From Acidobacteriota bacterium (GTDB lineage Bacteria; Acidobacteriota; Terriglobia; Bryobacterales; Bryobacteraceae), in the NCBI GenBank assembly GCA_016201205.1, contig JACQDF010000219.1:16113-80112 (forward strand): a DNA stretch of 64,000 nt, given 5' to 3'. Below are positions 8,068 to 16,482 of the stretch, one piece after another. The stretch's first letter is position 1. Every line of letters begins with the position of its first letter. Made by a program: the position numbers and the translations under genes. Below the pieces are notes generated by a model. The model searched no databases, was not told the origin of the DNA, and saw only the letters and a list, made by a program, of their open reading frames with translations.

Positions 8068-8739
8068 ATGTCTCAAATCCAAATCCTGGCCCGGAGGGCG
8101 CCTTTTCTGCTCGCTGCTGCCGCCGCGCCGCTGGCGTTTCCTCTTTCTCAGATGGGCTACGGGACTCTTCACGACCTCTCCCGGATGCTGATTCTTCCGG
8201 CGGCTGTTCTTCTCATCGCAGCATGGGTGTGGCTTGCGAGAACCGGCCGCAATGATCTTGCCGGCCTGCTCTCCCACGGCGCCCTTGCGGGCGCCGTCGC
8301 GACAATTGCGCTCGAGTTGATTCGGTATCCCGCGTTCAGGTTGGGCTTCATGCCCGGCAATCTTCCCGAGCTGATGGGAGTGCTTCTGTTGGATCGGTTT
8401 TCGCTCGGTCCATCCGACGCTTCCACGCTTGCAGGTTTCGCCTATCACTTCTGGAATGGGGCCTGCTTCGGCATCACCTTCGCTCTCCTGCGAATGAACT
8501 TCTCCAACTGGTGGGCCATCCCGTTCGGTGTGGCGATTGGGCTGGGTTTCCTCGTGAGCCCAGTCGTCATGGCGCTCGGGGTTGGGGTGTTTGGCGTCAA
8601 CTTTGGCTGGCACTTCGCGGCTACCGTCCTGATGGCGCACGTGGCTTTCGGAATCGCACTGGCGCGAATCCTGACAGCATTGGAACAACCCCGCTCGGAG
8701 TGCCATCCGGCAACAGCCTGTTGTGAAATCCGCGGATGA
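8068..8739 (+). CDS. Hypothetical multi-pass membrane protein
   Basis: 223 residues with about six hydrophobic segments (for example APFLLAAAAAPLAFPL, ILPAAVLLIAAWVWLA, AGAVATIALELI, IPFGVAIGLGFLVSPVVMAL) and a cysteine-containing C-terminal tail ending near H-P-A-T-A-C-C. I do not recognise a family. Its stop overlaps the start of the next ECF sigma gene by 4 bp (ATGA), so they are probably translated together. A role in sensing or metal/thiol stress is only a guess from position. Confidence 0.7.
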   Translation: MSQIQILARRAPFLLAAAAAPLAFPLSQMGYGTLHDLSRMLILPAAVLLIAAWVWLARTGRNDLAGLLSHGALAGAVATIALELIRYPAFRLGFMPGNLPELMGVLLLDRFSLGPSDASTLAGFAYHFWNGACFGITFALLRMNFSNWWAIPFGVAIGLGFLVSPVVMALGVGVFGVNFGWHFAATVLMAHVAFGIALARILTALEQPRSECHPATACCEIRG

Positions 8740-9311
8740 GGAGCGTAACCGAATTGCCGCCCGCATCGAAATACCGAGAAGATGACCTGCCCGCGTTGAT
8801 GGTTCGCTACCAGAAAAGCGAGGCCGAAGCAGTGGAAGAGCTGGTCCGCCGCCTGTCGCCGAGGTTGCTCCGCTTTCTCGCAGTGTCTGAGCACATCGAG
8901 AGTGATGCTGAGGACCTGCTTCAAGAGTGTTGGATACGCATTCACAGGTCCAGGCACACCTACCGCCCACTCGAACCTGTCCTGCCGTGGCTTTTCGCGA
9001 TCGCCCGGCATACTCGTCTGGACGGCTATCGGCGGAGGCGGCGGCGAGAATCCCGGGAAATCCTGGTCGCGAATCCGCCGGAGATGGCGTCAGGTATTCC
9101 GCTGACGCCGGGAGGCGAGAGCGACGAATTCGATCGACTGTTGGCCAGTTTGCCGGAGAGCCAGCGCGAGGTCATCTTGATGATGAAGGTATCGGGAATG
9201 AGTCTGGAGGAGGTCGCCCGAGCCACTTCTTCAACAGTCGGAGCGATCAAGCAGAAGGCACATCGAGCTTACGCGAAACTGCGGCTGATCCTAAACAACG
9301 AGGAAAAGTGA
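8736..9311 (+). CDS. ECF sigma-70 factor
   Basis: 191 residues from ATG 8736, overlapping the previous stop. Region 2 has SDAEDLLQECWIRIHRS and PVLPWLFAIARHTRLDGYRRR. Region 4 has LPESQREVILMMKVSGMSLEEVARATSSTVGAIKQKAHRAYAKLR. It resembles the ECF group that is paired with multi-pass NrsF-like/DUF1109 or ZAS membrane anti-sigma factors. The following gene is such a membrane protein, 2 bp downstream or overlapping depending on the start. Confidence 0.9.
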   Translation: MRSVTELPPASKYREDDLPALMVRYQKSEAEAVEELVRRLSPRLLRFLAVSEHIESDAEDLLQECWIRIHRSRHTYRPLEPVLPWLFAIARHTRLDGYRRRRRRESREILVANPPEMASGIPLTPGGESDEFDRLLASLPESQREVILMMKVSGMSLEEVARATSSTVGAIKQKAHRAYAKLRLILNNEEK

Positions 9312-9313
9312 CG

Positions 9314-10129
9314 ATGTCCGTGGAACTCACAAGTGATTGCAGCGTCATCGACAGGGAACTGGACAGCCGATTCGATCAGCACGGATCCGAACTCTCGGAG
9401 CGCGCTCGCCAGCATCTTCAGGAATGCCAGCGCTGCAAGAAGCTCTACGAATGGATCACCCAGGAATCTCCGCCAGGGGAAGCTTCCCCCGAGCTCAGCG
9501 GCAGGATCCAGGGCATGCTGCAAAGCTCACTCAAGCCCGTTTCGCCGCGACCGTCCACCCGGGTGCTCGCCGTTCGGTTTCTCAGCGTCTTTCTACTCTT
9601 CGCCGCGCCCGCCATCGGCATGATGGGAGTCGCGGGGCTCCACCAGATGGGATTGCCGCAGATGATAGGAATCACCGTGGTTCTTGCTCTCGGAGTGGCG
9701 CTCCTCTCTATGTCGCTGTCGTGGCAGATGACACCCGGAAGCCTGCAACGCATTCCTCCGAAAACTGCGGCGCCGATCCTGACGGCTGGTTTTCTCATTG
9801 GCATCGCAGTGCTGTTTCCCTGGCGGGCGCCTGAGGCTTTTCTGACCACGGGATGGCCTTGCCTGAAGGCCGGACTCATGATGGCTCTGCCGGCAGCGGT
9901 TTTGTTCTGGCTGCTCGTTCGGCGTGGCGTAGCGCTGAATATCGGCGCCTTGGGGGCAACTCTGGGCGCCATTGCCGGATTGCTGAGTGCAACGGTCCTC
10001 CAATTCACTTGCAGCTTGCAGGAAGCCGGCCATCTCCTCGTGTGGCACGGTGGAGTGCTGGTCGCCTCGACCGTGCTAGGTGTAGCCATCGCGCGCCTCG
10101 TGAATCGTCTGAGCCGCGAACCGGCGTAA
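9314..10129 (+). CDS. Membrane anti-sigma factor (zinc-finger plus six TM)
   Basis: 271 residues from ATG 9314; a GTG at 9308 overlapping the sigma stop is equally possible. The cytoplasmic N-terminus carries the ZAS motif HLQECQRC (H-x3-C-x2-C, about residue 35). Six hydrophobic helices follow, giving a topology like DUF1109/NrsF anti-sigma proteins. Conserved Cys residues in the loops (for example T-T-G-W-P-C and F-T-C-S-L-Q) could act as metal or thiol sensors. With the preceding ECF gene it forms a sigma/anti-sigma operon. Confidence 0.78.
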   Translation: MSVELTSDCSVIDRELDSRFDQHGSELSERARQHLQECQRCKKLYEWITQESPPGEASPELSGRIQGMLQSSLKPVSPRPSTRVLAVRFLSVFLLFAAPAIGMMGVAGLHQMGLPQMIGITVVLALGVALLSMSLSWQMTPGSLQRIPPKTAAPILTAGFLIGIAVLFPWRAPEAFLTTGWPCLKAGLMMALPAAVLFWLLVRRGVALNIGALGATLGAIAGLLSATVLQFTCSLQEAGHLLVWHGGVLVASTVLGVAIARLVNRLSREPA

Positions 10130-10205
10130 CTCAGCAGTGTGCTGACGCGAATTATCGGAAGATCCGATTGCGGATCTCCACTAAAGCGAAAGGAAGGCGA
10201 ACAAG

Positions 10206-10565
10206 ATGAAGATGTTACTCAAGAGCCTTTGCTGTGCGGGTCTCCTGGCTGGTTTAGCCGGGATCGCATCAGCGGCGGACATTCAGGGTGTCCTCATGGA
10301 CAAGATGTGCTCCATGAAGGCGATGAAGGAAGGTCAGCAGGCCGCGCACATGCACACCCGGGAGTGTGCGCTTATGCCGGATTGCCAGAAGAGCGGGTAT
10401 GGAGTATTCACTGCCGATGGCAAGTTCATCAGCCTTGACGGCGCCGGGAACGCCAAGGCCCTGGCTGCTCTGAAGGCTTCGAAGAAGAAGGACGATTTGA
10501 TGGTCCAGGTGACCGGCGACGTGCAGGGTGATGCGATCAAGGTCGCCAAGCTGAAATTGCTCTAG
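10206..10565 (+). CDS. Small exported cysteine-containing protein, unknown
   Basis: 119 residues with a clear signal peptide (MKMLLKSLCCAGLLAGLAGIASA). The mature domain has three cysteines in the pattern KMCS, then HTRECALMPDC with neighbouring histidines and methionines, followed by a Y-G-V-F-T strand. Cys/His/Met-rich periplasmic proteins of this size often bind metal, and metal-resistance genes lie on both sides, but no family was recognised. A purine-rich stretch (GAAAGGAAGG, 10188-10197) precedes the start. Confidence 0.75.
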   Translation: MKMLLKSLCCAGLLAGLAGIASAADIQGVLMDKMCSMKAMKEGQQAAHMHTRECALMPDCQKSGYGVFTADGKFISLDGAGNAKALAALKASKKKDDLMVQVTGDVQGDAIKVAKLKLL

Positions 10566-10693
10566 TTCGACGATACGGCGGCAGGCGGCTCTCTTCCGTG
10601 GGTCGCCTGCCTCTCACTCCATCGCTTGCCTCCCTGCGTGGGATCATTGGCGTGAGGGTGCAAGCTCCATTCAGAAAGGCCTGCCACAGTTCC

Positions 10694-12250
10694 ATGGAGA
10701 AACTCAGCTCAGCGATCGTCGCAGCAACCGAACCGAAGAAGGACGCTGATTACGTCTTTTACGAATTGACACGCAGTATCTGTCCAACCTGCCGCCGGGT
10801 GATTGACGGGCACATCCTGATTCGCGACAACAAGGTTTACATGCGCAAGCGGTGCCCGGAACATGGCGTGTTTGAGGCCTTGGTTTACGGCGATGCGCAG
10901 CTCTACGCGAACTCGTCGAAGTTCAACAAGCCGGGCGCCATTCCCCTCGAGTTCTCGTCGCAAATCCAGAACGGGTGTCCGCACGACTGCGGGCTCTGCC
11001 CGGATCATCAACAACACACGTGCCTGGGCATCATCGAAGTCAACAGCGCCTGCGATATGAACTGTCCTTTGTGCTTTGCCGAAGCCGGACCTGGATTTAA
11101 CCTCACGCTCGAGGAAGTGGAAGATATTCTGGATCACCTGGTCGCTGCGGAAGGCAATCCCCAAGTTGTACAGTTCTCCGGCGGTGAACCGTCGATTCAC
11201 CCCGAGATCATCCCGATGATGCGGGCAGCTCAGATGCGTGGCATCCCCAACGTGATGCTAAACACGAACGGGAAGCGCATCGCAGCCGACGACCGGTTTC
11301 TCGGGAAACTCGCCGAGATCCGCCCCAACATCTATTTCCAGTTCGATGGCTTCGACAGTGAAACATACCGGGTGATTCGAGGAGAAGCCGACATACTGCC
11401 GAAGAAATTGCGCGCGCTCGACCGGCTGGCTGGGATTGGCTGCACGGTAATCCTTGTTCCGGCGATTGAGCGCGGCGTTAATGAGCACGAGATCGGCAAG
11501 ATTGTCCGCTTCGGGCTGGATCACCCCGCGGTGAAGGGGATCAACTTCCAACCTGCGTTCCATTCGGGACGCCATGTATCGCATGACCCGCTTCGACGCA
11601 TTACGAATCCCGACATTCTCAACCGGATCGAGGAACAGACGGATGGACTGTTTCGCAGAAGCGACTTCGTGCCGGTGCCCTGCTGCTTCCCGACGTGCAA
11701 TTCCGTCACCTATGCCTACATCGACCAGGACCGCAAGGTGACGCCGCTCCCTCGCATCCTGAACGTGGAAGACTACCTTGATTACATCGCCAACCGCGTG
11801 ATGCCCGACTTGGGCGCTGAAGTCAAGCGCGCGCTGGAAGGACTGTGGTCTTCGTCGGCGGTGCTCGGTTCGGAGAAAGTGGCACGCGAGTTTTCCTTCT
11901 CCTGCTCCGCGTGCGGCTTGCCGGACGGGAGTCTGGACGTAAAGGGCCTCTCGAATTTCATCTTCATGATCATGCTCCAGGACTTCATGGACCCGTGGAC
12001 CTTCAATCAGAAGAACCTCATGAAGTGCTGCAAGGAATTCCTGTTGCCGGGGGGCAAGCAGATTCCGTTCTGCGCCTATAACTCGGTGGGCTACCGCGAG
12101 CAGGCTCGATCTCAGCTCGTTGCGCAGGAGCCGGGCCGCCGGGCCGCGAGGCGGGCTGGTGAGAAGTATCGGGTGCAGCCAATTACGTTTTCATTCGACG
12201 AAGCTAAGGAACCCTTTGTTGAGCTGCGTCCAGGGAGTGATGGACGATGA
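10694..12250 (+). CDS. Radical SAM protein of the Tes/MJ0619-like type
   Basis: 518 residues from ATG 10694. The N-terminus has a treble-clef-like Cys set (C30, C33, C54 in CPTC and CPEHG). A second cluster, CPHDCGLC followed by HTC (C95-C110), comes before the radical SAM motif C120-x3-C124-x2-C127 (CDMNCPLC). FSGGEP follows as SAM-binding motif. The C-terminus is rich in cysteines (VPCCFPTC, CSACG, KCCKEF, PFCAYN), suggesting extra Fe-S clusters. This arrangement matches the MJ0619 group, which includes tetraether lipid synthase. Bacterial members are mostly uncharacterised. It overlaps the methyltransferase gene by 4 bp. Confidence 0.78.
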   Translation: MEKLSSAIVAATEPKKDADYVFYELTRSICPTCRRVIDGHILIRDNKVYMRKRCPEHGVFEALVYGDAQLYANSSKFNKPGAIPLEFSSQIQNGCPHDCGLCPDHQQHTCLGIIEVNSACDMNCPLCFAEAGPGFNLTLEEVEDILDHLVAAEGNPQVVQFSGGEPSIHPEIIPMMRAAQMRGIPNVMLNTNGKRIAADDRFLGKLAEIRPNIYFQFDGFDSETYRVIRGEADILPKKLRALDRLAGIGCTVILVPAIERGVNEHEIGKIVRFGLDHPAVKGINFQPAFHSGRHVSHDPLRRITNPDILNRIEEQTDGLFRRSDFVPVPCCFPTCNSVTYAYIDQDRKVTPLPRILNVEDYLDYIANRVMPDLGAEVKRALEGLWSSSAVLGSEKVAREFSFSCSACGLPDGSLDVKGLSNFIFMIMLQDFMDPWTFNQKNLMKCCKEFLLPGGKQIPFCAYNSVGYREQARSQLVAQEPGRRAARRAGEKYRVQPITFSFDEAKEPFVELRPGSDGR

Positions 12251-13044
12251 ATCAGCCTGCCGACTCGAATCAGCTCAAGAGCTGCTGCGCTGCTGTCTAC
12301 CAGAGCGAGTTCGCCCGCATGCTGCTCGGAGATTCATTTCACCCGGGCGGCTTGCGGCTTACCGGGCGCTTGGGAGAGTTGCTGGAGCTGGGACCGGGCC
12401 GCCGCGTGCTCGACGTCGCCAGTGGCAAAGGCGAGAGTGCGATCTTCCTTGCACTGCACTTTGGATGCGAAGTCGTTGGTATCGACTTCGGTGACGGGAA
12501 TATCGCGGAGGCCAACGAGCGGGCGCGGGTCGCCGAAGTGGAGCGCCTGGCAACTTTCCAACAGGGCGACGCCGAGCAACTCGACCTGCCCGACGCCAGC
12601 TTCGACGCCGTGATCTGCGAATGTGCCTTCTGCACTTTTCCGAACAAGCAAGCGGCCGCCGGGCAATTCTTCCGTGTGCTCAAGCCTGGGGGGCGAGTGG
12701 GCCTGAGCGATCTGACCCGCTCCGGTTCACTACCTCAGGAACTCGACAGCTTGCTGGCCTGGGTTGCCTGTATCGCCGATGCAAGGCCAGTCGAGGAATA
12801 CGCCGAATATCTTGCGATAGCCGGGATAGGCGGAGTGCGCGTTGAACCGCACAACGAAGCGCTTGCGGAAATGGTGCGAAGCATTCAGGGAAAGCTCCTT
12901 GGCGCCGAGCTGATGATGAAGTTGAAAAGTGTGCAACTGGAAGGCGTTGACTTGGCCCAGGCCAAGTCGATGGCGCGCGCGGCCGCGGACGCCGTTCGTG
13001 CAAAAACGCTGGGCTACGTGCTCATCGTCGGACAGCGGAGCTAA
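12247..13044 (+). CDS. SAM-dependent class I methyltransferase
   Basis: 265 residues. Motif I is VLDVASGKG (about 54-62), followed by VVGIDFGDGN and the motif IV-like DAVICECAFC. The N-terminus has a vicinal cysteine pair (C13-C14) and a L-L-G-D-S-F-H-P-G-G-L segment, so a thiol-binding or metalloid substrate is conceivable, as in ArsM-like enzymes. The start ATGA overlaps the radical SAM stop, and the GrdB-like selenoprotein follows after 9 bp, so the three are one operon. The substrate is unknown. Confidence 0.8.
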   Translation: MNQPADSNQLKSCCAAVYQSEFARMLLGDSFHPGGLRLTGRLGELLELGPGRRVLDVASGKGESAIFLALHFGCEVVGIDFGDGNIAEANERARVAEVERLATFQQGDAEQLDLPDASFDAVICECAFCTFPNKQAAAGQFFRVLKPGGRVGLSDLTRSGSLPQELDSLLAWVACIADARPVEEYAEYLAIAGIGGVRVEPHNEALAEMVRSIQGKLLGAELMMKLKSVQLEGVDLAQAKSMARAAADAVRAKTLGYVLIVGQRS

Positions 13045-13053
13045 GGATCTTCG

Positions 13054-13791
13054 ATGGCGCAGATCTCAGATCTCCCGTTCAAGTACCGCGCGTTCGTGCG
13101 TGCCTATCCCTATCAGCGCGTCAACTGGCGGCCCGGCACGCAGCTCGCCAAGCCTCTTTCGGCCGCGCGCGTTGCGCTCGTGACGACCGCGGGTTTCTTT
13201 CTCCCCAGCCAGACACCATTCGACCAGTCGTTCCGGCACGACGATTGCTCGTTCCGCGAAATTCCATTCGAGACTCCGATCGAGACCTTGCGGATCGGCC
13301 AAAGCAGCGACGCCTTCGACCACTCCGGCATTGAAGCGGATCGGAACCTTGCGTTCCCGCTGGATCGTCTGCGGGAACTAGCCGGCGGCGGCAAGGTCGG
13401 AGAAGCCGCACCCCGCCACTACAGCATCATGGGATCGATCGTTGCACCCGCACGCCTGATCTCGGAGAACGGTCCCGAGATCGCACGTAAGCTCAAAGCG
13501 GACGCTGTCGATGCGGTGCTGCTCGTCCCAGTTTGACCCTTCTGCCACCAGGCAGCCGGGTTGCTGCAGAGCATTATTGAGAAAGCCGGCATTGCGACGG
13601 TATCGATTTCCCTCCTGCTGGAGGTCACCCGGCGCGTGGAGCCACCGCGGGTTCTATCAGTGGATCGCCCGTTGGGATATCCGTTGGGCGAAGCTCACAA
13701 CCCTGAACTCCAGCGCACCATCATGCTCGCCGCGCTCGATCTGCTTCCCCGTCCGGTTTCCGATACGCTGATCGTCCCGTTTAACGGATGA
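13054..13791 (+). CDS. GrdB-like selenoprotein (Sec161, TGA recoded)
   Basis: The frame from ATG 13054 meets TGA at 13534-13536 and then continues in frame, without another stop, to TAA/TGA-type termination at 13791. Codon 161 is TGA within V-P-V-U-P-F-C-H-Q, a U-x2-C-H motif like the redox centre of the glycine/sarcosine/betaine/D-proline reductase B family. Sequence on both sides (DAVLLVPV; GLLQSIIEKAGIATVSI) fits that fold. A hairpin with a CGGGTT loop begins 15 nt downstream. With Sec the product is 245 residues, shorter than clostridial GrdB. It follows a radical SAM gene and a methyltransferase gene in one operon and overlaps the convergent MerA-like gene by 11 bp. The true substrate is unknown. 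Confidence 0.82.
13552..13567 (+). promoter_or_regulatory. Candidate bacterial SECIS for Sec161
   Basis: GCAGC and GCTGC form a 5-bp stem around the six-base loop CGGGTT. The loop starts 20 nt after the TGA at 13534-13536, within the 16-37 nt window usual for bacterial SECIS, and it carries guanines early in the loop as SelB recognition generally needs. Confidence 0.6.
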
Positions 13792-15187
13792 TTTTGGACA
13801 ACCCCAGCAAAATCCGGCCGGAAGGTCCGGAGAGCAGGTTCTCGATGGCCATGTCGGCAGCCATTTGCTGTACTGCCGTCGAGTAGGTCGGATAGGCGTG
13901 AATCGCACCGGCGAGATCCGTAACCTTCCAGTTGTGCCGGATCGCCAGAATCAACTCTGTAATGGCCTCTCCGGCGCGCGCAGCCACGATTGTCGCCCCA
14001 GTCACCGTTCCGTCGTCCTTGGCCACCAGCTTGATGAACCCCGCGGCGTCATTCTCGCAGATCGCGCGGTCGGTGTGGCTCATCTCCCAACGACAGACTT
14101 TCACGCGGTCGCCGAACTTCGCGCGGGCCGCCTCCTCGGTGAGTCCCACGTGAGCGACCTCCGGGTCCGTAAATGTCACCCAGGGAACCACATCCGTGAA
14201 GCCGGAGGCATGTCCCGGAAGCAGCGCATTCCGCACCGCCTGGAACGCCTGCCATCCTGCGAAGTGGGTGAACTGATGCCCTCCCACAACATCCCCGGCA
14301 GCATAAATGTGCTTCACGTTGGTGCGCAACTGGTCGTCGACTGGAATTCCCTTTGCCGAGTGAGAGACGCCTGCTTTCTCCAGGTCGAGCCCGCCGACAT
14401 TCGGCTTGCGGCCGGAGGCCACCAGCAGGAGATCGCCGCGAACCTCACGGCCGTCCGTGGCCACAACGATCTCCTCCCCATCGCGCCTCGCTGAGCTGGC
14501 GCGGCCACGCGCGATCTGGATGCCCTCGCGCTCGAAGACCTCTTCAATGCACGCCCTTGCTTCCGGCTCTTCCTTCGGCAACAGCGTCCGAGCGACTACG
14601 GTGACTTGCGACCCCAGCCGCCGGTAGGCCTGCGCGATCTCGGCGCCGACAGGTCCTCCACCAACGACGATCATTCGCTCAGGCAGCCGATCATTATCGA
14701 AAATCTGCTCGTAAGTCACAAAGGGAACGCCGCCAATCCCATCGATCGCCGGCGTCGCCGGGCGTGCGCCGGTCGTAATCAAGAACGACTTTGCGTTGAC
14801 CGTGAGTTCGCCGGCGGCGATCGTGTGTTCATCTATGAATCGCGCCGGCCCGAGGATCACCTCGATTCCCTGTTTGTGAAGCTCCTCGGGACTTTCGAAC
14901 TGGTAGACCTTTTGGATGGCTGTCCGCACATACTCGCGCACCTGATGCATGGCGACTTCCGGCGCTTGACCACGAATGCCGTACTGTGCCGCTGTCCTGA
15001 CTTCATGCGCCACCTTGGCGGCCTTGAGAAGCGCCTTGCTCGGCACGCAGCCAGTCCAGGTGCAATCGCCTCCTATTCGGGCCTTTTCGACCAATGCGAC
15101 ACGCGCGCCGAGCCGCGCCGCGAAGCTTGCCGCGGTCAGCCCGCCGGAGCCAGCCCCGATGATAGCCATCTCATATTCAGGATTCAT
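13781..15187 (-). CDS. Mercuric-reductase-like FAD disulfide oxidoreductase
   Basis: 468 residues from ATG 15187. It has the FAD motif IIGAGSGGLTAA, the redox pair C42-x4-C47 in GGDCTWTGCVPSK, a second Rossmann motif VVGGGPVGAEIAQ, IYAAGDV, and the C-terminal dimerisation signature HAYPTYSTAVQQ. Unlike the MerA at 17820 it has neither an N-terminal HMA domain nor the C-terminal vicinal cysteines, ending instead in S-K-I-I-R. It therefore belongs to the broad MerA/pyridine nucleotide-disulfide oxidoreductase family rather than to classic MerA. The substrate may be another thiol, selenide or metal species. The start overlaps the MFS stop by 11 bp. Confidence 0.85.
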   Translation of the reverse strand: MNPEYEMAIIGAGSGGLTAASFAARLGARVALVEKARIGGDCTWTGCVPSKALLKAAKVAHEVRTAAQYGIRGQAPEVAMHQVREYVRTAIQKVYQFESPEELHKQGIEVILGPARFIDEHTIAAGELTVNAKSFLITTGARPATPAIDGIGGVPFVTYEQIFDNDRLPERMIVVGGGPVGAEIAQAYRRLGSQVTVVARTLLPKEEPEARACIEEVFEREGIQIARGRASSARRDGEEIVVATDGREVRGDLLLVASGRKPNVGGLDLEKAGVSHSAKGIPVDDQLRTNVKHIYAAGDVVGGHQFTHFAGWQAFQAVRNALLPGHASGFTDVVPWVTFTDPEVAHVGLTEEAARAKFGDRVKVCRWEMSHTDRAICENDAAGFIKLVAKDDGTVTGATIVAARAGEAITELILAIRHNWKVTDLAGAIHAYPTYSTAVQQMAADMAIENLLSGPSGRILLGLSKIIR

Positions 15188-16406
15188 TTCGACTTCCCAT
15201 CCTCCGGACCAGCACAAGCGCCACGGCCGCCATTGCGACGGTGCCGTGAATCAATCCATCTACGGAATAGCAGGCGCCCAGCCAGCCTGCCAGAAGCGAA
15301 CCGATGATTGCGCCCACGCTTAACAGCACCGAGTAGATGCCCATTGCCGCTCCCCGGCCTGCCTGGGCTCCAACGGCCCCGGCCAATAGAGAAAGCGCCG
15401 CCGGCGTGAATCCACTCTCGACCATGACGCATGCCGCCGTGCCTGCTCCAACGATCCACCGAAAACCCGGGCCCGAATGCCCGGAATGATTCAACAGATA
15501 GAGACCAACACAGGCGCCGAACATGGCCACGAGCGCAAATCGCAACGCGCGTAGCACGTCCATCCGGGGCAGGACGAAGCTCCACGCCGTGACGCCCGTA
15601 CCAAACACGATCGAGTAGCCCAACATCACCCAACCGACCTCGTTCGGTGCATCGGCGAACAGACCGGCCAGGAACTGTCCGCTCGAAGATCGCTCGGTGA
15701 GGAGAAAGGAGAGCGGCGGGCCCAACCATAAGCCCACAATGGAGTTGACGCACAGCCAGATCGGAGCCAGGCGTCGCAACGAAGGCTCGCGAAGCGCTCT
15801 TCGGAAGCCTGCCAGTGCATTCTCAACGCCGTAACCACGGCTTCCCACCGAGCCGAGATAGAGCAGCGCCGCTGCCAGCAGGTAGCTGGCAGCGACCGCG
15901 GAAAAGGCGCGCGGTCCGACTCTCCGCCACAGTTCGCCGGCGAACACTGCGCCGAGGGCGAGCCCCGCGAGCAGCGACAGTTCGAAATAACTCATCACCC
16001 GCGCTCGCAGCGGAGCGTTGCCGTCGGTCGTATCGGTCAAGTGGGCGAGTAATGAAGGGGCGCTGGCCGCCGCTCCAAGACCTTCGACGCCACGGCTGAG
16101 AAAGAAAACGCTCGTGCTGCCGGTCATTCCGAACAACTGTGTCGCTGCGGCGCCCAGCACCGCTCCGGCTGTCATCAGGCTGCGCGGCGCGAGAGCGTCG
16201 GAGACCAGACCCATCGGGATCGCCCCAACGAGTTCCGCGCCGAAGGCGATCGCCCCCAGACTGCCCGCCAGTGCCGCACCGGATTCCAGGCCGCGATTGG
16301 CGAGGTGCGCCAGGTATAAACCCACCAGGACTCCAGTTGCTCCGCCGGCGATGCGCATCAGGGCATTTCCGAGTAATACAAGCGGAAGGCGCCGGCGCGC
16401 GGCCAT
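15177..16406 (-). CDS. MFS transporter
   Basis: 409 residues from ATG 16406 (MAARRRLPLVLL). About 12 hydrophobic segments are visible. The loop 2-3 region reads G-L-V-S-D-A-L-A-P-R, matching the MFS A-motif position. A second half follows after a basic central loop (F-R-R-A-L-R-E-P-S-L-R-R). The cargo cannot be told. It sits between the Sec-redoxin gene (76 bp upstream) and the MerA-like gene (overlapping), all on the minus strand, so export or import of a thiol/metal conjugate would fit. Confidence 0.82.
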   Translation of the reverse strand: MAARRRLPLVLLGNALMRIAGGATGVLVGLYLAHLANRGLESGAALAGSLGAIAFGAELVGAIPMGLVSDALAPRSLMTAGAVLGAAATQLFGMTGSTSVFFLSRGVEGLGAAASAPSLLAHLTDTTDGNAPLRARVMSYFELSLLAGLALGAVFAGELWRRVGPRAFSAVAASYLLAAALLYLGSVGSRGYGVENALAGFRRALREPSLRRLAPIWLCVNSIVGLWLGPPLSFLLTERSSSGQFLAGLFADAPNEVGWVMLGYSIVFGTGVTAWSFVLPRMDVLRALRFALVAMFGACVGLYLLNHSGHSGPGFRWIVGAGTAACVMVESGFTPAALSLLAGAVGAQAGRGAAMGIYSVLLSVGAIIGSLLAGWLGACYSVDGLIHGTVAMAAVALVLVRRMGSRNES

Positions 16407-16482
16407 GGTGTCAATGTACTCTAGAGAGCGGCGCGGCCCGAGATCGTTCCCGCCGGCGGCCTGCGTCTTCTTCTCTCGTCCA

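Noticed and set aside
6814..8970. 718-residue form of the ECF sigma factor
   Set aside because: Only the part after ATG 7398 has sigma motifs; the rest is antisense to the DUF302 and membrane-protein genes.
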